Shown one piece after another: positions 12,935-23,800 of a stretch of DNA of 64,000 nucleotides. This DNA comes from Macrobrachium rosenbergii. Taxonomy: Eukaryota; Arthropoda; Malacostraca; Decapoda; Palaemonidae. Below the pieces are notes generated by a model, which was not told where the DNA came from, made no database searches, and saw nothing but the letters and a program-made list of their open reading frames with translations. Positions within the stretch are counted from its first letter, which is position 1. Each line of letters starts with the position of its first letter. The position numbers and the translations under genes are program-made. The DNA is taken from assembly GCF_040412425.1 (NCBI RefSeq), contig NC_089781.1:57516968-57580967 (forward strand), read 5' to 3'.

Positions 12935-13541
12935 AGAGAAATGTTATATGTTTTCTGTAGTTGTTATTGTATTTTCTCTTATATTTGTCATGTGTTGTTT
13001 GTTGAAATATCAAATCTCAGATCTTAAAAGGGTTAGTTGGCTGTGTGATAAGATACATTTCTCTGTGAGAGCCATGTTTGCACAGCTGGGTAGGCCAATG
13101 TTTATTCAGGTGTCAGGTGTCCAACCAGGGTAACCCCTTTGTTTCAAAGGGTCATGCCAAATCACATAAGCTGTCAACAAAAAGGGAGATGAGATAACAG
13201 GTCTAGACAAAATTTGCTGACCAGGGCGAGGGTAAGCAAAGGTTTGTTTCCTTATCTACTTAAGCTGTCAATAAAAAGAGATATGGGATGACAGGTTTAG
13301 ATAACAATGGTTGGTCTAAAAGTTTGTTGTTTACACAAGTGTTAAGACAGGAAATCCTCTAATAACTAAAGAGATGGGTGCTGACAGGCAAAAGAGCCCT
13401 CTTTGGTCCAGAGGGAAACTTCCCCCTCTCCCATATGGAGTGCCAGGTTCCCAAAATGGCTCAGGGCAAGATAGATTCCTTCTAAAGCAAAATCTGGGAG
13501 GCTTTCATTGTTGTAAGAGACCTTATAGGAGTTAGTTGGTT

Positions 13542-13595
<54 letters not shown>

Positions 13596-14594
13596 TTCAG
13601 AAGAGAGTAAAATTTATAACAGATTTTTAGTGGTTACAGTAGTGCATATCTTTTAAGGTCTGACTTTGGTGAAACTGTGTAATCTTATAGGCGCCATACA
13701 TAAAATGTTTTGGGCTGCAGCAAGGGATTCTATGAAAGTGATATAAGCCAGTTTAAGGTAAAGTGGATTTTTGCTTATTTTTACCATGGTAAAATAAGAG
13801 TACTGAAGAGATTTTGCCTTAGTGAAATTATTGCTGATAAATCTTTTGTGAATTTTTTTGTGTGTTCTTGTTTTGTGTATTTTCTTGTGTTCTTATGTTT
13901 ACAATTTCATTGTTTTACCCAAACTTTTTGTGTTGATGATTTAACATTTATTTGCTTAACATTTTACATATTTTTATACTTTAACATTGCATACTTGATT
14001 TGATTTACATTTGATAAGATTTCCTTTTCAAATCTTTAGTAATTCTTAATAGTTTGAATTTTACTTAGTTAACGTAACTGCTTGATAAATAAAAGTTTTG
14101 TGAATTGATCTGGATTAAGAATTAATTAAATTTTGTGTTGTTTTCAAGTAATGGTAAATTTTTCCAATTGTGAATTCTAATTATAAATTTTGAAGTAAAA
14201 AATAAAATTTTGTATTTAAAGTGATTAAACACAGTGATTCATTTGTCGACCACCAGTGAATAGGGTTATTTTTGTGTGCATAAGGCAAAGTGATAAACAT
14301 GTTTTGTTCTCCTTCAGTTTACTGAAGTGAATTAAGACCAGGGAAACAATTATAGTTGTTTGGTGGAGTGATGAATTTTTTTATCTAGTATATTTTAATA
14401 CCTCACACACAACTTGATAAAGATAGTTTGATTTTTTAAGTGATAAGCAAGTTTTGAGGGATCACTGTTACCTTTAGAGTGCTCAGTCATAATTTTATTG
14501 TTATGAGGGTTCTGGTATCTGGCTGAAATGAGGTAAATTTTTGGAATTTGTGACTAGTTGTGTGATAACCAGGTACTTGGTACACTTCGTGACA
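12932..14594 (+). mobile_element. 5' LTR of a Gmr1-like Ty3/Gypsy element (+ strand copy)
   Basis: Matches in forward orientation the LTRs at 17,257-18,916 and 29,225-30,832 (both - strand). It ends CGTGACA, followed 8 bp later by the primer-binding site. Its outermost 25 or so bases are replaced or altered where it meets the (AT)n tract. It contains an internal (CT)n tract at 13,543-13,592 at the same place as the other LTRs. It retains two internal blocks (about 13,360-13,460), each of which is missing from one of the other two LTRs, so it approximates the longer ancestral form. Confidence 0.88.
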
Positions 14595-14602
14595 ATATTA
14601 TT

Positions 14603-14620
14603 TTGTGCCCAGACCCGGGA
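14603..14620 (+). other. Primer-binding site of the + strand Gypsy copy
   Basis: TTGTGCCCAGACCCGGGA lies 8 bp after the LTR end. The equivalent site in the - strand copy reads TGGTGCCCAGACCCGGGA and begins with the expected TGG, so this copy has a G-to-T change. I cannot name the primer tRNA with confidence. Confidence 0.7.
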
Positions 14621-14750
14621 GAACAAAACAGAACATCACTCTGATTTATGGTTTATACTGGTGGTGCTACGGATATATTTTGATAGGAGAGTTACCACAT
14701 AGTTATTTTGAATTGTATTGTAATCTATTTAGTTGAGTAACTAAGAGAAA

Positions 14751-15487
14751 ATAGCTCTGTTCAAAGTTCAGAAGTTTTTAGCAGCTCCATCCATCAGAGA
14801 GTTATGTGAATCCAACCTGACTAAGGCACAGTGGATTGCTTTAGCAGTTGCTTGTGGGGGTAATGTGACTAGTGGTATGATTGAGGCACAAATCAAATGT
14901 ATTGCAATTCAAGCATTGATAGAACCTGGTAAAGTAGACGAAGAGTTAAATGAGGCACAAGAATTGTTGTTTGCAGCTGAAATAGAGTTTACATATAAGC
15001 AAGGGCAAAAGAATGAGAACAGTGATGCAAAAGCAGAGCATAGACGTTTAGAATCAGAAGAAAATTTGCTTAGGCTGTAGATGCTAGAATTAGAAGAAAA
15101 ACTGACAAGGCTTAAGATGCAGGCTGAAAAAGAAAAAGAAGAAAGAGAAAGAGCAAGACATGAAAGGGAGATGGAGTCAATCAAAGTTTGCTTCACATTA
15201 CCCATCACCCCAAATAACTATATCCAAGGTAACTCAGACCCTGTGTTTGATGTAGTAAGAGTGCATAAGTTAATTCCAAAGTTTACAGAAGAAGCTCCAG
15301 ATGAGTTCTTTGAGCACTTTGAAAAAGTGGCTACAGGTATGGGGTGGCCAGAAGATAAATGGTCAGTCTTGTTACAGAGTGTTCTCACTGGTAAAGGAAG
15401 AAGTGCCTATTTAGCCTTATCAGCTGATCAGTGTAAAGAGTACGATGTACTAAAACACAATGTGCTATAAGTTTACCTGATGACACC
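14751..15487 (+). pseudogene. gag: Gmr1-like gag, 5' fragment
   Basis: Homologous to the - strand gag (28.0-29.07 kb). The start codon that is ATG in the other copy is ATA here (14,751). The readable protein includes KAQWIALAVACGGNVTSGMI, a charged coiled-coil-like stretch rich in EKEERERARHERE, and then the conserved EEAPDEFFEHFEKVATGMGW and VLLQSVLTGKGRSAYLAL blocks of Gypsy capsid. An in-frame TAG lies near 15,078 (after EENLLRL) and a TAA at 15,468. Homology stops at about 15,487, shortly after AAGTTTACCTGATGACACC, so the capsid C-terminus, zinc knuckle and pol are absent. Dead, truncated copy. Confidence 0.85.
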
Positions 15488-16725
15488 AATTTAACTCTTC
15501 CACCCGGCTCCAGAACGTAACAATATATATATATATACATTGTATCGAGGGAGACCCTTTCTAAACTACCTCACCCTCTAAATTTTGCAATAATGTTCAT
15601 TATAGCCCTTATAAACTTGATTTGCTTTTATTTCTTGGAAACAAGTACAGTGACATTAATAATACCACTGACTAACAAAGGCAGGTTGTTGGAAAATATC
15701 ACCCCCTTCCTAAAGAAATATCTCATTCCTCCCCCTGTGGTAATCTTTTAATCCTCTTCCTTGACCTAGTGACTGCTCAAGACCTTTGTTCCTGGTAAAG
15801 CCTTCTGGAGAACAAATCTTTGCTGGAGGTGCAGACGAGCCAGTGAAAGAGATTAATGCAAAAGAAAAAGTGGCTGGGACCTTAGAAACTGGTCACCATG
15901 TGGCCAGTGGCCTCCCACATGGTCCTTTAATACATAGAAAATGGACTGCTCAAGAGAATTGTTCCTGGACAACGCCATCTGGAAGGAAGAAAAAGTAACT
16001 TTGCTGGAGAATCTTAAAAGGCAGTGAAAGAGCACTTAATCAGAAAAAGTGACAGGGAATCCATACACTGGCCCCCATGTGGCCCACTCCTTCCTACATG
16101 GTCTGTTTTGGGTACAGTCTTTTAAAATGGACTGCCATTTAAATTCGTGACTCCATGATGGTGGAAGAAGATGAGGACACCCTGTCTACAATGGAAAGGT
16201 AATGTACCAGAAGTGAGGTTTTGAATAAGTCACAAATCTTTTATTCTTCTACTGAAATTTATTTCATTTCCTAAGTGTGATTTTCCACAGAGACCTGACT
16301 TATTTAGTGCAGTGATTAAATGTCCAAATTCACACGTGTTTTACTAGTGTTTAGAACTGAGTTGCCTTGGCACCTTCTGTGCATCCTTCAATTCTCCTTA
16401 ATGATGCTACCTAGTTTTTGTAAGTAACTGATTAAAGATGGAGTTGCTAGCTGTGCAATCAACCGTTCATCTTGTGCTTGTGCATTGGTCGTAACCACTG
16501 TCCCTCACCCAACGGTGTTCTTCAAAGTGGATTTTTCCCAAGTTTTGTTATTGGTTAATTTGTTGTAAATTTTGTTATTCGACAGGACTCTGTTTTACCT
16601 GTCTGTTTCGAATTTCCCCATTCTTCTGACTTAATTGTTAATTGTAAATATAAGTGATTTTAAGTGACCCCAAGCGTTTATCTGCAACTTTCCTTGTTGA
16701 AGTAAGGCCTTCAGTTTAGACTTTA
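15488..16725. other. Unclassified segment with a local tandem duplication
   Basis: It replaces the expected continuation of gag in the + strand copy. No protein family is recognised. It contains the duplication described at 15,771-16,130 and ends at the 16.83-kb AT tract. It could be a fragment of another LTR element or host spacer. Confidence 0.4.
15771..16130 (+). repeat. Two-copy diverged tandem repeat, about 175 bp unit
   Basis: Unit 1 begins GACTGCTCAAGACCTTTGTT and unit 2 GACTGCTCAAGAGAATTGTT (about 15,943). Both continue in parallel with a TCCTGG..CTGGA block, TTTGCTGGAG, CAGTGAAAGAG, AAAAGTG, CACATGG/TACATGGTC and AAAATGGACTGC. They differ by many substitutions and small indels, so the duplication is old. 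Confidence 0.75.
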
Positions 16726-16831
16726 TATATGTGTTTTACCTGAATCAGTCAGATTTGAGTGCCCATAGTAAGTTCCACACCCCTCAGTGTAAAACTTTAA
16801 TGATGTACATATCAATGTGTGTTTGTGTTTG

Positions 16832-17250
<419 letters not shown>

Positions 17251-17256
17251 AAATAT

Positions 17257-18228
17257 TGCCACAAGTGTACCAAGTACCTGGTTATCACACAACTAGTCAC
17301 TGATTCCAAAAATTTACCTCACTTCAGTCAGATACCAGAACCCTCATAACAATAAAATTATGACTGAACACTCTAAAGGTAACAGTGATCCCTCAAAACT
17401 TACTTATCACTTGAAAAATCAAACTATCTTTATCAAGTCATGTGTGAGGTATTAAAATATACTAGATAAAAAAAAGGCATCACTCCATCAAACAATTGTA
17501 ATTGTTTTCCTGGTCTTTATTCACTTTAGTAAACTGAAGGAGAACAAAAAATGTTTATCACTTTGCCTTATGCACACACAAATAACCCTATTCACTGGTG
17601 GTCAACAAAGAAAACACTGTGTTTAATAATTTTAAATACAAAATTTTATTTTGACTTCAAAATTTATAATTAGAATTCACAATTGGAAAATTTACATTAC
17701 TTGAAAACAACACAAAATTTTATTAATTCTTAAACAGGATTAATTCACAAAACTTTAATTTATTAAGAAATTACGTTAACTAAGTAAAATTCAAACTATT
17801 AAGAATTACTGAAGATTTGAAAAGGAAATGTTAACAAATATAAATCAAATCAAATAGTAATGTTAAAGTATAAGAATATGTAAAATGTTAAGCAAATAAA
17901 TGTTAAATCACCAATACAAAAGTTTGGGTAAAATTATGAAATTGTAAACACAAGAACACACAAAAAATGCACAAAACAAGAACAAACAAAAAATGAACAA
18001 TAGATTTATCAACAATAATTTCACTAAGGCAAAATGGTAAAAATAAGCAAAAACCCACTTTACCTTACACCAGCTTATATCACTTTTATAAAATCCCTTG
18101 CTACAGCCCAAAACACTTTATATATGGCACCAATAAAATTACACAGTTTCACCAAAGTCAGACCTTAAAAGATATGTACTACTGTGACCACAAAAAAACT
18201 ATTATAAATTTTATTCTCTTCTTCTGAA

Positions 18229-18300
<72 letters not shown>

Positions 18301-18916
18301 CCAACCAACTAACTCCTGTAAGGTCTCTTACAACAATGAAATCCTCCCAGATTTTACTTTAGAAGGAATCTATCTTGCCCTGAGCTATTTTGGGAACCTA
18401 GCACTCCAGAAGGAGGGGAGGGGGTTCCCTCTGGGCCAAAGAGGGCTTTTTAGCCTGTTATTAGAGGATTTCCTGTCTTAACACTTGTGTAAACAACAAA
18501 CTTTTGGACCAACGATTGTTATCTAAACCTGTCATCCCATATCTCTTTTTAATGACAGCTTAAGTAGATAAGGAAACAAACCTTTGCTTGCCCTCGCCCT
18601 GGTCAACAAATATTGTCTAGACCTGTTATCTCATCTCCCTTTTTGTTGACAGCTTAAGTGGTTTGGCATGACCCTTCGAAACAAAGGGGTTACCCTGGTT
18701 GGACACCTGACACCTGAATAATCATTGGCCTACCCAGCTGTGCAAACATGGCTCTCACAGAGAAATGTATCTTATCACACAGTCAAGTATCCCTTTTAAG
18801 ATCTGAGATTTGATATTTCAACACACAACACATGACAAATATAAGAGAAAATACATTAACAACTACAGAGAACATATTACATTTGCAGAAAATTTACTTA
18901 TCACAAAGCCACATCA
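17257..18916 (-). repeat. 3' LTR of the - strand Gmr1-like element
   Basis: 1,660 bp. On the - strand it starts TGATGTGGCTTTGTGATAAG and ends CTTGTGGCA (the other LTR ends TTTGTGACA). It contains (GA)n at 18,233-18,298. Compared with the + strand LTR it lacks a block of about 25 bp (the 'AGAGATGGGTGCTGAC' region) but keeps the CCCTCTTTGG-containing block. Confidence 0.88.
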
Positions 18917-18936
18917 TTATATTCCTCCCCCGAGAG
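18917..18936 (-). other. Polypurine tract
   Basis: On the - strand, CTCTCGGGGGAGGAATATAA directly precedes the 3' LTR start TGATG. This is the expected site and composition for plus-strand priming. Confidence 0.8.
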
Positions 18937-19009
18937 GATTAATTATCCCAGGTTTGAATCCAATGATTCGAAACAGGATAAATAATCTGCAGTGACATAA
19001 TTTTTTCTG

Positions 19010-19353
19010 GAAACATGTTTCACCATTACATTATATGGTTGTAGACACAAAGACCACCTGGTTAATTATTGATTGTTATTCTTCATCTTATTGATGAATG
19101 AGATAGGGTTGTGGTCAGACAACACTAAAATTTCTTCATTCCCAGGTTGGTTCACACACACTTCAAACTTTTTCAGCACTGTAATTAATGCTAATGTCTC
19201 CTTTTCAATTGTAGAATAATTCTTCTGATGCTTTTTCAACTTTGATGACATGAAACATACAGGATGCATAATATGGCAGTCATCTTCTTGAAGTAGAGCA
19301 GCTCCAATTCCACAGTCAGGTACATCAACTTGTATCACAAACCTTTTATACAC
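19010..19353 (-). pseudogene. pol (RNase H): RNase H domain of the Gmr1-like element
   Basis: Reads VIQVDVPDCGIGAALLQ (first catalytic Asp), then KNYSTIEKETLALITVLKKF (catalytic Glu), then VLSDHNPISFI (Asp), typical of Ty3/Gypsy RNase H. The frame closes at 19,066, but in the neighbouring sequence a 'TADYLSC' string, the usual 'VADALSR' end motif, follows toward 18,980. It degrades the RNA strand of the RNA-DNA hybrid during reverse transcription. This copy is joined to RT by a deletion and is not functional. Confidence 0.85.
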
Positions 19354-19374
19354 CTGCTCCTTCTGTTGATCCTA

Positions 19375-19860
19375 ACAGTTGATCTATCACTCATTGGAAT
19401 GTTGCAGGTGCATTCATTAAACCAAACGGCAAAACAGTGTATTGGTACAGTCCAAAAGGAGTAATGAGGGCTGACAGCAACTTAGCATCCTCACCTCAGG
19501 GAATTTGATAATATCCTTTCAAAAATCTATCTTGGAAACAAACTTGGCTTGCCCAATATTATCAAGTAATTGATCAATAAGAGGCAAGGGATAATTGTCA
19601 GCCACACTGATGGAATTCAGTTTCCTATAATCAGTACACATCCTAAATGAGCCATCTTGTTTCTTCGCTAACACACAAGGAGAACTGTACTGACTTTTTT
19701 TCAAAATGTCTCGATGAAAAGGTGATATGCGTTAAGCTCTATGTTTAAAAGGTTTTCCATCTTCTCTGATCTTTATCTCATGGTTTGTCAAGTCGGTGCA
19801 CCTAAGTACATCAGCAAAAATTTGAGGGAAACTTTGAATCGTTTTACTTAACTCATTGCT
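19375..19860 (-). pseudogene. pol (RT): Reverse transcriptase fragment lacking the YxDD box
   Basis: Recognisable Gypsy RT blocks are CVLAKKQDGSFRMCTDYRKL and NSISVADNYPLPLIDQLLDN, then in shifted frame [28 protein letters not shown] and PATFQ. Shortly after PATFQ the sequence jumps to the start of RNase H. The segment carrying YxDD and the thumb (about 100 residues in intact elements) is therefore missing. An upstream frame near 19,740-19,860 resembles the 'TDLTNHEIKI' linker that precedes RT in Gmr1-type polyproteins. Frameshift at about 19,520 and a stop near 19,730 add to inactivation. Confidence 0.85.
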
Positions 19861-20350
19861 TTACTCAACACTCAGATATTTTAGTTTGTTCTCCAAATTT
19901 TCCAATATTGAAGAATTGTTCATCTTGTTTTCAGCTCCCAATTCATAGCCATCATCGTCCTCTGTAGATGAAGTTGTTTGGCTTATTGACACTGTTTCAG
20001 TTCTAGTCTCTGAGAAGTAAGGCTTCAAAAGATTCACATGTATCTTCCTCTGTTGTTTCCTTCTCCCCAGTGTTTCAATCACATAAGTTTAATCACTTAA
20101 CTTTTCTGTTGTCTTATAAGGACCTTGAAACTTACTTGTAAGGGGAAATCTTTTCATTGGTAAGAACACTAGAACTTGCTGTCCAACACCAAAATTTCTT
20201 AGCTTAGTCTTAGCATCATATTTCCTTTTCATTTTTCTTGACTTATTTTCAAATTTTCTAAAGAGAATTTTCAAATTTCTCTTAACCTTTTCCTCAAGTT
20301 CTTCACATATTCTTCTTGTGGACTAGAGGCAAAATCTGAAAGGGGCCCAG
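19861..20350 (-). pseudogene. pol (INT C-term): Integrase C-terminal part with GPY/F-like module
   Basis: Contains KRKYDAKTKLRNFGVGQQVL, VFLPMKRFPLTSKFQGPYKT (the 'L..KF.GPY.V..KL' signature of the GPY/F module) and, after a stop, RKIHVNLLKPYF, which in Gypsy elements ends the integrase region. An acidic linker then leads straight into RT, so the integrase tail lies upstream of RT. Across the Academ insertion the frame rejoins without gap if one AAAT copy is ignored (EKFSDF continues to WAPF), showing that both halves belong to one integrase gene. Stops at about 20,087 and near 20,330. Confidence 0.85.
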
Positions 20351-20354
20351 AAAT

Positions 20355-20490
20355 CACTTTAGGAGTACAGAATGTTAGGAGCTGGCATCCATATCAGGCA
20401 GTTAAAGTGGTCCATAGTGAACATATTTCAAGTGGATGCCCATTAAATTTGGCCTTTTTAAATATCATACAGCCAAAACAAAATGGCTGC
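20355..20490 (+). repeat. Left terminal inverted repeat of the Academ-like element
   Basis: About 135 bp, imperfectly complementary to 25,972-26,107. Shared blocks include GAATGTTAG, GAACATATTTCA, TTTGG(G)CCTTTTTAA and AAAACAAAATGGC. Confidence 0.85.
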
Positions 20491-20803
20491 CATTATCAAA
20501 AACTCCAGATGCTAATAAAATGACACAACATTGTATTTATTTAAGATAACATAACGAAATTTGCTATATTTGAACATATTATGATAATACACACATCCTC
20601 TGAAGATCTAAGCAATATCTTATCAATTTCTTTCCCAGTGGAGAGACAAACATGAAAAAATGCTCTGAAAATCCAACAAATTACATCTTGATGCATTATA
20701 TTAAGCTTGTACAAATGTACGGACATGCTTTTATGAAGTTCTTTTGATTTAAAGAAAAAACTGTGTTGGGATAATATTAACATCAACATCAGTCTTCCAT
20801 AGT

Positions 20804-23800
20804 CTAGTCCGAGTCATCTTGGGCACTGTTCAAAGGATTTCGACAAGTTCCGTCAGCGCAACCACAACCGGCGGTGCATCTCAGCTCCTTAAGACGACAA
20901 CTGCATCTGTGAGATTTTCAGTTCTTACACTGGCATTGTGTAAGCTTGAGGTAAACCGCTGAAAATGTTATGTCACTCATCAAGAGGAAGTATATTTCCG
21001 GTTGTACCATCCTTGTTCCATCCATTTCCCACCGGGAAAGATATATCTGGTTGTGCGATCAGTGAAGAGAGCCAAATTGTACACTGATGGTGTGCTCGCT
21101 TGATATGAAGCTTCAGCGAAGAATGGGTTAGTGGCAAATGGGTTGGTGGCAACTTCTCTGGTTCTTTGTAACCTTTGAGGAACATTTTGAAATGCACGTC
21201 ATTGATGTTTGAGTTGTTTTCATTGTTTGAATACAGTCTGCAGATGAAGCTCTCTACATCTGTCAGTGTTCTTTCAGTAAGTGTGCTGAGTCCGAGCCTA
21301 TCCAGTAAGGGACAGTTCTTGATGAACTTTCTCCATGCTATTGTTTTGCCAATGCCACAGAATTGGCATGGAATGGTGGAAGATTGTGGCAGAGAGCTGG
21401 ATCAAGGTATACAGCGTGCACAGCAAAAAAGCTCCATTGCTTCGTTGTTCCTGTTTGGAACCAAAGCTCTCCAGATAAGTCACTGGCAAAGTGAACGAGG
21501 AGAACAAGGACGTCTGTGTCCTTGGAGCAAATGATCAGATGCTCAAACCCAAGATCTGTCACAGACTTGGTGTGTAACAGTATCCTGGTATCAGCTTCAT
21601 TGAGGTTAGATTTGAGGGAATCGACGTCTGTTCCACAGGATGACTCAACAGCTGTTTGGTTATGGAATCCGCCAGATGTCACGACTTCACAATTCAGTTG
21701 GGTCGACCTTCCTTGACGAATGAGCTCCATGCTCAAAAAATGTTCCAGGTCTTTCTAGTTCTCTGGGAGGTCAATAAATTGCCTCCAGTATACAGGTAAT
21801 GGCACATCCCTGTTGTATACTTTGTGACATATTGGCAGGGTTTTCCAGGACCATAGCATCCAAGTGGTGTCCTTGATGGTATTTGTTTCATACCTATCAA
21901 ACATGATGTCAACTCTGGAGCAAGTGTCACTGAAGTGACTGAAGACGGAGATGACAAACCGGTCTGTGAGTTGTCCAAAATTGTGGGCATTTGGAGGTTT
22001 GCCGATTGCTTGAACAAGTGCCTGACCATCGATTATTACACAAGTTTTCAGATTTGCTATCCGTGGTTGTTTCTCTACAGTTGTCCTTGTCCGAAGGATA
22101 TTTCTGAGAGCTGCTTTGCTTGAGGATTGCATTGCTCCAAATGTGTCTGCAAGTGATAGGGGAACCGGCGAAAGTTCCTGGCTGAGGATTTCCCTCAGGT
22201 CCACCTTGCGTCCAGCTTCTTTTAAACAAGCAAGCGTTGAAGGAGGTTACGGTCTGCTTTGACGTGATTTTGTTTCAGAGGCGAATTTTTGTTCTGGACC
22301 TGATACATGCTTTTCAGCGTCAGGCTTTTTGACTGTGAGCTTGTCATGGAATCCCATTTTTTTTGTGATGAGACATAGGCCCTCAAATTCTTTCAATTTG
22401 TCTTGCCCTTGTGCATGTGCTGTCAGAAGACATTCCGTTATTTGAGGAGAATCTACATCTCGAGTGGCCAGGCTAACGACAGTTGGATTTTGGTGTTGAA
22501 AAATGCCAAATCTCTTCAGTTGGTCGACAATCTTCTGAACATTTTCCTTGTCCTACTTTAATCTTGAGGGTCCGGCTTCTTTTACATAGGAAGGGTTGTA
22601 GTCTTCATCTGTAGCATGCATGTCCAATATGGAGCTTGTGTCGTCTACAGTTCTGCTCCGTTCATTGAATGTGAGACACCACTGATCTCTTGCTCCTTCT
22701 GATCTGGTTATTCCTACAAGACCACCGGCAACTTTGCCGACTTTGTTGACGTGCTTTAAGGCTTGATCAGTCGATAGCTGATTGAATGTGTTATTGGTTG
22801 TCTTGACCACAAAATTTCCATTCATGAACTCCTGGTTAACATCGAGGTGGCTTGTTTCAAGGATAATAATGTCAGCAAGATAAGCTGCTCCCCAGAGAGT
22901 GTAGTTTGTGTGATCATACTGAGCAAACCAGGGTAACATTGCCGCAAAGGACGATTTATGTAGGTTCCAGTTTCCAGTTCTCTCTGCACGCAGGAACTGC
23001 AACAAGATGGAGATCATTTTGATGTATGTCACCCAAAATCTGAAAGTGGGTGGTTGTGTCCATTGGACGTCGTCCAACAGTCTTGTTATTCTGGAGTGCT
23101 GAACTGCATCTTTCAGTGCTTTGACTTTGTTGCTGGTTACATCTCACTCATTGTATGCTTCCAAAGCTTCTATGACATGGACTGATAATGTTTGGAGCTC
23201 AACTTCTTTCACTTGGTGATCTTTAGCCCATACGATGAATGTCAGCCAGAGTGTTTTCCAAACAGCTTCAAATGTTAGCTTTCATGCACAAATAACCCTG
23301 TAGTACTATTTGGCCTGCATGTTATTTTGAGCTGCATTCTCTCCAAAAATGGAACCCTCCAAGTTGCAAGAATATCGTTTTGCATTCATTACTGTTGCCC
23401 ACTGTATTTCCTTGGCTTTGCAGTACAACTGCTGGTCCAGAGTGATGACTGTGGACTGGCCAGGATTTATAATATTGGAAATCCTCAGGCATTGCATCAT
23501 GACTGTCCACAGCGTGTCATTCCCGTGGGCCGCGTCGTTGAGGAGAGGCAAATACCTGATTGTGCAGAGCTCGTGTTTGTCTTGTGTTGTAACTTGGTTG
23601 AACCTGGTCCATGCTGGCACATCGTCACTGTTGGAGCCATGGATGTGAGAGAGAATCCAGGCCATATCTCGGGCAGAAGCTTCATCAGGCACCTGATCAT
23701 CTGGGGTAAACATCATCTCATTCAAGGTGGCTGTGAATTTAGGATCTCGAGAAAATTGGCAAGTGACTTTCTCCAAACGATGAAGCTCGGGAGGGACCTT

